Shown here piece by piece: positions 11,346-22,793 of a stretch of 64,000 nt of DNA. This DNA comes from Charina bottae (Eukaryota > Chordata > Lepidosauria > Squamata > Charinaidae). Both the position numbers and the translations under genes were made by a program. Location: positions 53,855,416 to 53,919,415 of the forward strand of contig JALMGJ010000003.1 of assembly GCA_023362775.1 (NCBI GenBank), given 5' to 3'. Within the stretch, counting starts at the first letter, position 1, and every line of letters starts with the position of its first letter. The notes under the pieces are model-generated. The model saw nothing but the letters and a program-made list of their open reading frames with translations, was not told where the DNA came from and did no database searches.

Positions 11346-13049
11346 CAGAATCTTGCAAGTCTGAATGTGCTCCCCCCCCCCCCCCACTTTATCTTTGTGT
11401 GAATTAGGACAGCGGGAAGCATTTCCTCAAGTTGGTTTCTTGGAATTGGCTTAAGCCATGCTTGTTTGATTGTTGCCTTGGTAACAGATCTTCCTACTGT
11501 CCTTCAGAACCATTCTCTGTACCCTCTACAGATCCTTTACATCTTCATATGTTCATTAGTGTACATTTTAAGTATTTAATTATTTTCCTCCTTCAGACTT
11601 TTCCTCATGCAGAACACACTGTGGTACTTCTGCCTTTTTTTACATCAGCTTTTTCCAGCCTGATATTCTCTTGATATGTTGACCCCAGCAAGAACTGCGA
11701 ATTGAATTTTATCTCCCTAGTGCATGACTGGCTGAGTATTGTTTCTGGACCATGCTACTGTTGAGTGCTACAGAGCCACAGGTATTTAATACAATGTCTT
11801 GTCAAAGTGCTTTGTCCATTGCTGTGATTTTAGCTCAATTCAGATCCAGTCTACAGTGGGCTAGATCAGTTTCAAATTGTCTTATCCAGGTTTTCCTTGG
11901 TGCTCTGTATTGAACTTTCTATCTGTGGGGTCACATTTTCCAGAGAAACTTGTATGGCTGGCAAACTAGATTCATCCTCCAAATGCGTCCAGACATAGTT
12001 TTTAAAATTTCATTGGCTATTGTTGGATGGTTGCAGCATGGATGATTTCATTTCTTATACAGTCTATCATTGTGGATCCTGCAAAGACAGTGCATTTGGA
12101 AGATTTTCAGTTTCTGGATCTTTGGTGGTAGGAGTATCCATGATTTGGTCCTATATAATAGCACTTCTAGTATCAGTAACTGAGATATTTGTGTTTTGTT
12201 GTATATACAGTATAGCAATGTTGGGCTTCCACCCTAGGCACTAGATGGGTAAGTCAAAAGCCGCAGTGGCAGTACTAAGTCAGTTTTTTTCTTAGTTCTG
12301 TAGGATGCCAGGTTGGTGATGACTACTATATTCTCAAAACCTAGTATTGCTTTGCAAAATAGGAGAAAAGTGGTTTTTTTTAGCACGCTGAGATTATATC
12401 CTGTGGATATCATTCTACATAATTGGAAATATACAGTATATTTATCTGTAAACACACACCAGGAAATTTAAAATTAGTATAAGCTCCCAAGTCCTTCCTT
12501 TTGTATTGTCTGTTATTTTCTTCCCTCCCTGCAAAATACCCAAGTAAAAGTCACAGATATGCCATTCTATGTGACCTTTATAAATCATATTTGAAGAACT
12601 AACCCCACGATACGGTCTTCTTCAAATGCAGAAATGATACTCATTTCTATGCAACCCTGCATGTGGAGGTTCATTCTGCAAGTTCATAAAAGAAGAAATA
12701 CATCTACAGTATAGAATTTCTTCTCTTACAGAATTTAGACAAAAGGTCAAGAACAAGCTATTCATAAAGTGATTTCCAGTTTGACTTGAATTACGGTAGC
12801 ATTCACACATCATACTAAGTCATGGTGTGTTGAACATGGAGAAATAAGCCATAGTCAAGATAGGCTTGAAGATAGGTAAAACAATCGTGTCTTGTTCATC
12901 CCATTTGTGATTGGGGGTTTTTTGTCCAGAGATGCCTTATATCTCTGTGAATCACTTAGACTAGAAGTTTAGTGAAGCTAAGATAGAAGCTAAGTGAAGC
13001 TTAGGAAAAAAACTAGAAATGAGGTAAACCTTCCTTTCCTCTTCACATA

Positions 13050-13128
13050 ATGTGTTTGTAAACCGCCCAGAGTCCCCTTTGGGGGAGTTGGCGCGGTGAT
13101 AAAAGTTGAAATAATAAAATAAAATAAT
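13050..13128 (+). mobile_element. L2-like LINE 3' tail
   Basis: The tail words are gtaaaccgcccagagtcccc, followed by ggcgcggtgataaaag and an A/T-rich repeat. No coding part is visible. A complementary tail is at about 48205-48285. Confidence 0.65.
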
Positions 13129-14704
13129 ATGGTAAAACACAATTGAAATTATCCAATAACATGTCATGGGTTCAAACTGTGGTTTACTGCACTAAAGCAA
13201 ACCATGATAGATTATCTGGTCTCATTTGTCATTTATGCTAAGTTAAAAACAATCATATCATGACTTAGCACAGCATGTGAACCCAGCCAGTGTATGTGTG
13301 CCCATAACATGCTGAAATGTCCATTTCCAAATCATCTCTAGTTGCACATTAATGAATTTTGAGATGTATGAACCGAGCCATTTATTTAACTATTACCTGA
13401 TTGCTGTTTCATGGCTTTGCTTTATTTTAGCATTATGTCAGGCACCTTTAACTTTTCAGGCATCTGATAAATATAGAAAAGAAAAGGGGGAAAGTTCCTC
13501 TTGGTATCCACACCTGATAATGGTTTGAAGTCAGATAACTTGAGATCTGGAAAAGGAAGATCTGGCCTTTGCCACTTCTTTGTCTTCCTGAGTAATAAGA
13601 GAGTGGAGATAGATGTATGTTTCCTTGAATATGTGGTTCATCAAGGGGCAGGTGGCATTGTGGGAGTTTTAATCCACATAAGAGTGTGACTTGCCCAGCA
13701 GGCTTATTGGTGGGAAGTGACTTTGTCCCAACTGTATGTCATAAGTATTCAAAAGCTTGGCCATGTATTTTTTTTTTAAGTTTACCTCCTGACAGATCTT
13801 ATCTTTGTCTCTTGAGGCTATTTCCCTAAAGTTAAATTATCACTTACATAATGGGTATTACCACTCCTTGAGATCCATTTCATTTTCATAATTGTCTCAA
13901 CAATATGTTCATTAAGAATGGTGGACTTAATGGAAAGGAACATCTAATCCCACGTTCTGTACTTCTGTTCTAAAATATAGAATTTCAGGATTCAGGATTA
14001 GGCTTAAGCCTCCAAATGCCTAGTTATTTACTCTTATTTCCCAAGAGGGTAATTCGATGTGCAACCAATGGTTGCCAAGTATATCAGCACAGTAAACAGG
14101 CTTCAGCTGATCTCTTCAGTCAGGCCAAGGGGGTGGAGATAAACTACGGTTTCATATTCATAGAAAGTCATTAGCTGGAAAAGAAAAAAATACACAAGTG
14201 CTATCAGTGCAGCCTTCTTCAGACTTCCGCATGAAGCATTTATTGAAGTACTTAGAGAACAGCTTCATGAATGAGATCTTTTCTACACAAGAGGAGCATC
14301 TGTGTATCACAGCATAATTGAAATCACATACTCTGTCTCTAATTACAACTTTCCAAGTGTTCATTCATAGCAAAATAGGCTTATGTGTGGTCTGTGTTCA
14401 TTCAGCTGTGAATGAAACATTTCACATGCAAAGTATTTCCTAGAACACTGGCATAAAACCTGGTGAACCACTGGGATAGTTCAGGAACAGGCTGCCCATC
14501 CTTGTTCTGAAAACCCAAGGAATGCCTTGTAAGTCCATTTCATCAGCTTTCTCTTCCATTCTGATGAGTTGATCCAAATTCCTGGTTCTTTTCTATGTGA
14601 CCTCAGGATCACCTTTATGTCAGTAATCAAGAGAGGTGAAAGCAAAACATCTGAAGGGGGAGCTGTATTTGAGACGATCTCTCTTTCAAAGCTAAAAGTC
14701 TTTA

Positions 14705-14761
14705 TGAAATGAAATGAAATGAAATGAAATGAAATGAAATGATGAAATGAAATGATGAAAT
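14705..14761. repeat. (GAAAT)n microsatellite
   Basis: Pentamer gaaat repeats are followed by two gatgaaat interruptions. The tract lies about 90 bp before the Penelope copy at 14850. Confidence 0.93.
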
Positions 14762-14849
14762 GCTCACATGAATTTGATTTCTAGTGTTGATTTGTATTAG
14801 TTTTATTAGCTATATAGGATTTTAGTGTCCTGATTTTGTTCTGAGTTTG

Positions 14850-15400
14850 TTTACAGGAGGATGGCCCAACACAGGAGAAGTAACACCACAGGACGAGAGT
14901 CAGCAGTTTATCTTCATCTAAAGGAAAAAGGACACTCATTTGAGGACATTAATGTTCACATTTTAGACAGAGAAGATAGGTGGTTTGAGAGAGGGGTCAA
15001 GGAATCCATTTATGCCAACCTGGAAAATCCTTCCTTGAATAGAGGTGGGGGCCTCAGGCACAACCTTTCCCCTATCTTCCTTCCTGCTTTGTCTTTTGTG
15101 CCTAGGAAGATTAAGACCATTTCGCAAGCTCAACAGCAGCAAGGTAATCTTAACGATCCTCCTTTAGATGATAAAGGGACTTAGAAATAAACATCTCAAA
15201 ATAACCATGACCTAGCCCCAGGTGCAAGGTCACACAGCCACCCTAGAAACATATTTAAGGATTCCCTTACTAACTTTACTCAGACTGAAGAAGCTCCTTG
15301 GATAAGGAGTGAAACGTTTCTACTGAGAAAATAGAAATCCAGTTGACATGATTCAAGCCACAGACTGTTCCACCTGGATGACTGAGAACCTTCATCGACA
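14850..15400 (+). mobile_element. Penelope-like element, 5'-truncated, TSD-flanked
   Basis: This single-orientation copy encodes the GIY-YIG C-terminus from RRMAQHRR to DDKGT (14852-15184) and then the 3' region with a hammerhead-like motif (ctgaaga at 15285, gaaa at 15311). It ends at ccttcatcgaca. An 11-bp direct duplication, ttctgagtttg, flanks it at 14839-14849 and 15401-15411. It serves as the simple form against which the inverted insertions can be compared. Confidence 0.92.
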
Positions 15401-15519
15401 TTCTGAGTTTGATGTACCACATCCAGATTTGGATTGGGGCAAGCTATAAATATTGTAAAATAAATATTGGGAAGGATTGTTTCCACTAACCCAGCATGCA
15501 ATACAGAATCATAAAATTG

Positions 15520-15757
15520 GAGGTCTAGTGGTTAAGGTGCTGGGCTAGAAACCAGGAGACTGAGAGTTCTAGTCCCGCCTTAGATATGAAAGCCAGCTGG
15601 GTGACCTTGGGCCAGTCACACACTCTCAGCCCAACTCACCTCACAGGGTTGTTGTTGTGGGGAAAATAGGAGGAGGAAGGAGTATTACGTATGTTCGCCG
15701 CCTTGAGTTATTTATAAAAACAATAAAGGCGGGATAGAAAATAAATAAATAATAGGT
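15520..15757 (+). mobile_element. tRNA-derived SINE with L2-like tail (second head type)
   Basis: The head is gtctagtggttaagg and the B-box region is gagttctagtcccgcc. The 3' end is cgccttgagttatttataaa and aaaggcgggatag, followed by AAAT repeats. It directly abuts the SINE/BovB nest to its right. Confidence 0.8.
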
Positions 15758-15768
15758 AAAGGTTTTCC

Positions 15769-16419
15769 AGCTTGATTGATAACTGGCAAATAGAGGGAGA
15801 AAAAGTGGAGGCAGTGACAGACTTTGTATTTCTAGGCGCAAAGATTACTGCAGACGCTGACTGCAGCCAGGAAATCAGAAGACGTCTACTTCTTGGGAGG
15901 AGAGCAATGGCAAATCTTGATAAAATAGTTAAGAGCAGAGACATCACACTGACAACAAAGGTCCGCATAGTTAAAGCAATGGTATTCCCTGTAGTAACCT
16001 ATGGCTGTGAGAGCTGGACCATAAGGAAGGCTGAGCGAAGGAAGATAGATGCTTTTGAACTGTGGTGTTGGAGGAAAATTCTGAGAGTGCCTTGGACTGC
16101 AAGAAGATCAAACCAGTCCATACTCCAGGAAATAAAGCCAGACTGCTCACTTGAGGGAATGATATTAAAGGCAAAACTGAAGTACTTTGGCCACATAATG
16201 AGAAGACAGGATACCCTGGAGAAGAAGCTGATGCTAGGGAAAGTGGAAGGCAAAAGGAAGAGGGGCCGACCAAGGGCAAGATGGATGGATGATATTCTGG
16301 AGGTGACAGACTTAACCATGGGGGAGCTGGGGATGGTGACGGCGGACAGGAAGCTCTGGCGTGGGCTGGTCCATGAAGTCACGAAGAGTCGGAAGCGACT
16401 GAACGAATAAACAACAAAA
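15769..16419 (+). mobile_element. RTE/BovB-type LINE 3' fragment nested in a SINE
   Basis: The frame encodes the C-terminal region of an RTE-clade LINE: FLGAKITADADCSQEIRRRL, YGCESWTIRKAERR, ARRSNQSILQEI, KLKYFGHIMRR, KRLNE. It ends in gaataaacaacaa. The 11-bp duplication aaaggttttcc flanks it at 15758-15768 and 16420-16430. These flanks are the tail of a minus-strand SINE that continues to 16512. The reverse transcriptase core and apurinic endonuclease are absent. Confidence 0.93.
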
Positions 16420-16430
16420 AAAGGTTTTCC

Positions 16431-16512
16431 CCTGCACAGTCGTGTCTGACTCTAAGGGGTGGTGCTCATCTCCGTTTCTTAGCCGAAGAGCCAGTGCTGT
16501 CCGAAGACGCTT
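16431..16512 (-). mobile_element. SINE fragment split by the BovB insertion
   Basis: This is the inner part of a minus-strand SINE whose tail lies at 15752-15768 on the other side of the BovB fragment. It contains gtcgtgtctgactctaag and agccgaagagccagtgctg, and it stops at gacgcttcgg. Confidence 0.85.
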
Positions 16513-17467
16513 CGGCCCCCAAATAAATAATAAATAAATAAAAATAAGCTCAATATTTTTAATTGAGCTTTTATTGAAGTTAATGCCTCTTCACTGCAAG
16601 AAATCCAAAGCTAGAACACCCCAACAGATGGCTGCCAACTTCCACCTGGCTGCTCTTTAAGAAAGTTATCTCAATACTCAACCAAAATCTACTGTTACTA
16701 AGCCTTTCAGGTCAAATTCTGCCTTTTTGTCTCTAAGATAATTCTTGGGTATTTGAGGAGCCCTCTCCTCTAAGCCTTCCCTCTCTAGGCTACACATTAT
16801 TCTTTCTATATGTTTTATAGATTAGTTTACTCCTGACCATCTTCATTATTCTTCTCTGAAATTATTCCTGTCTTATCATTCAGGACTGGACAGAGTCCAA
16901 ATGAAATTAGACTAATGCATAATTAAGTGATGAAGTAAACTATGCTACTTGTGATCTGGAAATAATGGTATTATTAATGCAATGTAACATCACATTAGGC
17001 TTTTTAAAAATCTGTTTTAAATGTACTGCTGTGAAGCCAGGTATCTTTTCCTACACTTGTACGTTTGAATCATTGTTACTATTACCTCTTTCTTCTGCTG
17101 TTGGAATTTCTATTAGTGGAACTATGATCCTCCTTCACTGGATATTTTTAAGTTGGCTACATATTTCCTAACTATCATGACACTTCCCTGTTTTCTTGCT
17201 TCAAACAAATTGAGAAAGCTCTTTTTATTGCAACTCTCAGGTTTCCTTTCCAGACTTTAGCTGTGCTTTAGCTTTCTTAATACTGTCCCTACAAGTCTGG
17301 ACTATTTGTTTTTGCTTGTCCTTAATGACTTGTCATTCATCTATTTCATATACAAGCCTCTCTTTATTTCCTCTCATCCTTGTGCTGTTTTCTTTTTCTT
17401 TTTGGCAATCATGGTACTTTCATTTTCCTTTATAATTGATGTCTCCAAGACAAGTGTTTTTCTCTCA

Positions 17468-18045
17468 TATGTCTATGAAGGTTCTCAGTCATCCAGGTGG
17501 AATTGTCTGTAGCTTGAATCATGTCAACTGGATTTCTGTTTTCTCAGTGGAAACGTTTCGCTCCTTATCCAAGGAGCTTCTTCAGTCTGAGCAAAGTTAG
17601 TAAGGGAATCCTAAATATGTTTCTAGGTAGCTGTGTGACCTTACACCTGGGGCTAGGTCATGGTTATATTGAGATGTTATTTTAAGTCCTTTTATCATCT
17701 AAAGGAGGATCGTTAAGATCACCATGCTGCTGTTGAGCTTGTGAAATGGTCTTAATCTTCCTAGGCACAGAAGACAAAGCAGGGAGGAAGATGGGGGAAA
17801 GATTGTGCCTGAGGCCCCCACCTCTATTCAAGGAAGGATTTTCCAAGTTGGCATAAATGGATTCCTTGACCCCTCTCTCAAACCACCTATCTTCTCTGTC
17901 TAAAATGTGAACATTAATGTCCTCAAATGAGTGTCCTGTTTCCTTTAGATGAAGATAAACTTTTCCTTTAGATGAAGATAAACTGCTGACTCTGGTCCTG
18001 TGGTGTTACTTCTCCTGTGTTGGGCCATCCTCCTGTACAAAAGTT
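17468..18045 (-). mobile_element. Penelope-like element, minus strand, TSD-flanked
   Basis: This copy runs from its 3' terminus (tatgtctatgaagg at the left) to a 5' truncation near ttgtacagg at the right. The 12-bp duplication gtttttctctca flanks it at 17456-17467 and 18046-18057. The endonuclease frame is broken, in part by a 25-bp tandem duplication of cctttagatgaagataaac near 17940-17985. The hammerhead-like motif (about 17541-17592, minus) has a fully paired helix II (ggagc/gctcc) followed by gaaacg. Confidence 0.92.
17541..17592 (-). ncRNA. Hammerhead-ribozyme-like motif, best-paired copy
   Basis: On the minus strand the order is ctgaaga, a helix II hairpin gctcctt-ggat-aaggagc, gaaa, then cgtttcc. 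The closing helix II pair is G-C here, unlike the copy at 8570. A one-base insertion after ctgaaga remains. It is probably derived from a Penelope ribozyme, and activity is unproven. Confidence 0.6.
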
Positions 18046-18214
18046 GTTTTTCTCTCAGTTCTTCTGAGAATACAGTTAAGCAATTCCTTCTGTCCATTTC
18101 ACTCTAAAAGATACTGCTAGGAGTTGCTTGAAATTCACAGTATATAAAAATTGTTAAGAAATAAATAAGGTATTTCCAAGATGGAATATTCTGTATGTTG
18201 TTGATCCTTTAGAG

Positions 18215-18615
18215 CAGGGCTTTCCAAACTTTTCAGTTGGTGACACACCAATGGTGGCGTGCGAAAACCTGGAAGCGCCGCGGCAGCATCGTGCAAAACC
18301 CCAGAAGCGCCGCAACTGCAGCGCTTCCGGGTTTTCGCATACCGCCACAGCGGCGGCGCTTCCAGATTTTCATACACCACCAGAGCAGCGGCGCTTCCGT
18401 ATTTTCGCCCACTGCGGCGCTTTCGGGTTTTCATGCGAAGTGGCGGCAGCGGTGGTGTCCTGGTGTGCCGCACGAAAACCCGAAAGCACTGATGGCCCAC
18501 CACTGCCGTGCACAGCGGCAGCACGCCATCAGCGCTTCTGGGTTTTTTGCGCAGCACACCTGGGCCCCGCAGGTGACATAGTACTGTCTTGCGACACACA
18601 GTTTAAAAAGCTATG
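18215..18615. mobile_element. hAT-type MITE (family 1), CpG-rich core
   Basis: The ends are cagggctttccaaact and agtttaaaaagctatg. The duplication is ctttagag at the left and ctttcgag at the right (seven of eight). The interior is CpG-rich with repeats of cgcttccgggttttcgc-like sequence. Confidence 0.85.
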
Positions 18616-18887
18616 CTTTCGAGATTAGTTGTCTAATCCTTTGAAGATTTTAGTTTAGTCTTTCATTCTGGGAACAGGAAAATCTCCACTTGGTAGAACT
18701 CTTTTCTCGGCACTAGTGAACTTAGGGATACTAATGTTTTGTGATTGCCCAGAATGTTCCCTAGCCCAGATGTTGAAAGAGTTACTGATCACTAGTGATA
18801 TCACTAGTACTAGAAATCTAGCTGGATTAATGATGAGCCAATTTTATGAATTTAAATCCTTACCAGTCTCAAAGGATTATACTAGAC

Positions 18888-19158
18888 CAGGGCTTTCTAA
18901 AGTTTTCCCGCGGCGACACACCAACCGTCGTTGGTGTGTCGCCGCGGGAAAACCCGGAAGTGCCGCCGTTGCGGCAGCGCGCAAAAACCCGGAAGCGCTG
19001 CTGCCGCTTTCAGGTTTTTGTGCGCCGCCGTTGGTGTGTCGCCGCGGGAAAACCCGGAAGCACTGATGATGTTCAGCGCTTCCGGGTTGTGTGGCGACAC
19101 ACCAGACTGTGTGTGGCGACACACTTTTGTGTCGCGACACACAGTTTGGAAAGCTCTG
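18888..19158. mobile_element. hAT-type MITE (family 1), palindromic core
   Basis: The ends are cagggctttctaaag and agtttggaaagctctg. The duplication is tactagac/tactagat. It contains 24-bp inverted arms (18902-18925 and 18930-18953) with a 4-base loop, and repeated acccggaag motifs. Confidence 0.9.
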
Positions 19159-20372
19159 TACTAGATAGTTGTGTAAATCCAGTTCCTCTGAAAAAAGTAG
19201 GGGGAAAATTGGAATCCCATGATTTCACTAGGAATTAAGTGCTACTCACTGAGTCTGGCTTCAATCCCAAGAGTATCAGAATCATATATTGACCATTAGG
19301 ATTTGATTATAAACAGTATGTAGCTGCTAATGTCTTGTTTTTGGGAAACCCAAAAGTTAGTGTGCTCTTCCATATTTTATAAGAAATCAAACAAGTAGGG
19401 AATCTTAAAATGGTGATAGTGGGAAGCAGACCTTCTTGTTCAAGATAACATTTCCACAAAAATAGGCCTTGTTTCATGCTCCCAGAAGCCGTCTAGCCTG
19501 TTATTGAAAAGATCTGTAGGTTTCCCACAAGAAGTAGGGGCTGGTTTCTATTTTTTTCCATGCCCCTAGAGCACCTGTATGGTGAGAACCTAACAAATGG
19601 TCATGTGAAAGTTGATGTCTGTTATCTTGCCCTTCCCTTGAATATATATAATGCTTCTGTGCCTGAAAAGCTCAGCAGTAGCACAAGAGGAAGCCAAGCA
19701 ATGGGGCGCCAGTTAGGCTCAACAATTTTAATGAAAGAATTTGTCCTGTTGGGGTGTAAAGAAACCAAGAATGAATGGGCCATTGGTTGTGGCAAGTCAA
19801 TGGACTCGTCTTGCTTGTCTTCGCTCTTGTCTGTGTATAAATAAAGCATTGTTGTCCATCCTTGGCATTTGTGCCTCATGGTGATAAATTGGTCTTGATG
19901 TGTCTGACATTTTAACCAAGTCTTTTTAATGGTCTGTTTTTGAAAGACTCTGTTTTCCCTATATTTTGCACCAACGTAAACCTTGACAACGCTCCCTGTC
20001 ATATATCAGGTTAACCTTTTCTTTTTCCTAGGGTAGGGAAACCCGAACTGCAAGAGACAATATTTTAGATGTAAAGCCACAAAAAGATAAAAGTTATGGA
20101 AGCAAGAACTGTAAGTAGATGTGATTTGCACCTGCAGCTGAGTCCTCCTTTTACAGCCTGCTGTTGACATTGCATCAGCATTTGCTTCCGATTAAAACAA
20201 TAAAAAATGATGGCCTTTTTCTTCCTAGAACTTTTGCACTGATTCATCATTTGTTTACTCTAGTTTCTCTTAACTTTGCATATCAAAATGTAACTTAAAA
20301 GCCAAAGTTAAAATAGAGGAGACTAGTGTTTAACTCCCTGCCTATGGACACTGGGAATTGGCAGCTTCTATT

Positions 20373-20500
20373 CGTCATGCCGGCCACATGACCGCGGAAG
20401 CGTCTTCGGACAGCGCTGGCTCTTCGGCTAACAAACGGAGATGAGCACCGGCCCCTAGAGTCGGACACGACTGTGGGGGGGAACCTTTACCTTTACCTTA
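20373..20500 (+). mobile_element. SINE, 5'-truncated
   Basis: This copy retains only the body and tail, from cgtcatgccggccacatg to aacctttacctttacc. The tRNA-like head is missing. Confidence 0.85.
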
Positions 20501-22141
20501 CTTGTTAGTTAATTGTTCAATTTTGTGTAGTTGTTGAGATATGTAGGAAAGGCCCTTTTGAAGACACTCCCCTCTGCACCGTCAGTGGCTCATCCTGCCA
20601 CTGGGAAGTGGGCTTTCTCCTGTGTTGCTCCCAGCCTATGGATCATGAGAGTTATATTTGTCCCCCAATCTCTCCGTATTTAAGAAATCCATAAACTGCA
20701 TCTCTTTCACCAGGCTTTTAATTATTACATACTTTTAGTGTTCATTTTCTTATTTTTCACATTCAATATTCTGTTTTTGTTTTAAGTATTGTAAGCAGCT
20801 GTGAGTGCCTGCCACAGAAGGAAGGTAGATGAAAATCAAATGAATAAATAAATATTTCCATCTAATTATTGTATTGGAGCCTAATTATTGTATTCCTAGT
20901 CCCAGAATTCAATTCCCAGAATTTAAGCCAGCCATATAGAGGGTACTAGTCTGGAGAAAAATTTATCTGCCTCATTAAGATGATTAGAATATGCCTTTCC
21001 TGCTATGCTCGTATCTAACACCCTAACTTTTCTGTTAACTAAATTTCACTAAAATTGTTTACATTTTCATTACTTGTTCTTGTTTTCCAAAAGGACAAGT
21101 TTAAACCATATTACCCTTGGGCTTTTGTTATATAAACTGAGAAAATCAATTCCTTACAGACTTGCTCTCAAATAATGTCAGAAGAACTCTTATTATGTTA
21201 TTGTTTCCCCCAGTTGCAGTCTCTTATTATGCTTTTGGAGAGTTGCAAACTAGTGTGTATAAAAATAAAATGTAGTTGTCAAAGTAAAGGAAAAACCTCT
21301 ATAGCTGGAGGGAGCAGTTAGAATAATGCCATCAGTGGAGTAATTTAGCAATACCATCTTTACAAAAGCTGATCAGATGTTCATTTAATCTGGTAGTTTG
21401 GTTATAAACTATATATGTTTCTACCTATTTAAGTATCCCAAACATGGAATTGAATGCCTGAAAAAGAAAATGGGAATAGAGACAGTTGGGATAATGGAGG
21501 AAAAGCAGTATTCCCCCACCTTTCCCTTTTATTAGAAGTTAGTGATTCTAGAAATTGTCTCTATTTAACATAGGGGTTTTTTTTACTATAAAATGTGTCA
21601 TTTGTATTTTCAATTTTTTTTTCTATTTTGCAGTTAAAATTAAGAGACATTTGCTCAGGTACCATTAAATATTGTTCTCCAGTATTAGGCATTTTCATAA
21701 TTTTGCATATAGAAAATTAAGGCATTTCTACATTTGAAGCTGCAGTCATCTGTTAGCTTTCCTCAGGTAAGATCCATTAGAATGAGCAGGGCTTACTTCT
21801 AGATTATTGTTTGTAAGCAGTCATTGGCTTGAGGGTTATCCTTATCAGTGATCTAAAATATGTATTAAATAGACATGCTCCATAAATTTGTTCAGTATGT
21901 CAAACACTACACTTTGTATCTCTTAAATTATTAATGTTCTCTTACATTATTAAGATTGTAAAAGAAATGTGAGGCTTACTGCAAGGCAATCTTGGGTGTA
22001 TTTCCATTTTGTTTTCTAAATTTTGTATTTAACTCCACAGAAAGCAGGAGGAAACCCCCTGTGGCTTTAAAAGTTTAGATTTGTGTTTCCAAATGATGCA
22101 GTCCAAACAAACACTTAGTTCTGTCTATGTACTCTGTAGAG

Positions 22142-22252
22142 CAGTGTTTCTCAACTGTGGCAACTTTAAGAAGTGTGGACTTTAACTCTGGCTGGGGAAT
22201 TCTGGGAGTTGAAGTCCACACATCTTAAAGTTGCCAAGGTTGAGAAACACTG
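22142..22252. mobile_element. Small palindromic hAT-type MITE
   Basis: The terminal repeats are cagtgtttctcaac and gttgagaaacactg. The perfect 8-bp duplication ctgtagag is at 22134-22141 and 22253-22260. The 111-bp body is nearly a full hairpin (gtggactt/aagtccac, caactttaag/cttaaagttg). Confidence 0.95.
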
Positions 22253-22280
22253 CTGTAGAGTTTCTAACATGTTTTTTTTT

Positions 22281-22755
22281 GTGGAGTCCTTGGTGCTCTC
22301 TGAGCCTTGTTGTTTTCTTGCAGACGATTCATTGCCAGGCTAGGCAACATCTTCAGTGTGCAAAGGGAATGGGACTTGCTCTCTGTTTATATACCATGGC
22401 TTGTCCTGCTTGTGTTGGTGGAGGTGTTGTCCTCTCCTTGGTAGTTCCTTGATTGGGCTGTTGTTTGCTGCTTGGTTGATTGACTGAGTTAATAGTTCCT
22501 TGATTAGGGTATGTTGTGCTGTTTGATTGTTCCTCTGGGGCTAATCCTGGTGTTAATCTTTGCATATCTGGGTGTTGATTGCTGGCAAGGAGGTGTTCTG
22601 GTCTTGTGGCTTTTCTATTGTCTCTTATGAATGGTATGTAAATGTTGTTTACCTCTATGTGTCTGTTGATGGCTGCTTTGTCTGAGTGCCAAGCTTCCAG
22701 GAATTCTCTGGCATTTTTGGATTTGGCTTGGTTTAAAATGCTCACAGTTTCCCAG
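22281..22755 (-). mobile_element. Penelope-like element, second subfamily
   Basis: On the minus strand this encodes a protein end with REFLEAWHSDKAAINRHIEV, which I read as the C-terminus of a different Penelope-like endonuclease. A hammerhead-like motif follows (about 22322-22356, minus), with ctgaaga, a helix II hairpin ttgcc-tagcct-ggcaa and then gaatcgtc, where the catalytic gaaa is mutated to gaat. The terminus reads gagcaccaaggactccac. The same terminal sequence forms the palindrome at 1884-1957. The family call rests on motif order and remembered similarity. Confidence 0.7.
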
Positions 22756-22767
22756 TTTTTTTAAAAC

Positions 22768-22793
22768 ACACACACACACACACACACACACAG
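22768..22793. repeat. (CA)n microsatellite
   Basis: A short CA run lies just beyond the 5' end of the Penelope fragment at 22281-22755. Confidence 0.9.

Noticed and set aside
19739..20010. Possible retroviral LTR fragment (ataaataaagcattg, ggggcgccagttagg)
   Set aside because: A poly(A)-like signal and a loose primer-site resemblance are present, but no paired LTR, no terminal TG...CA with duplication and no coding part were found.
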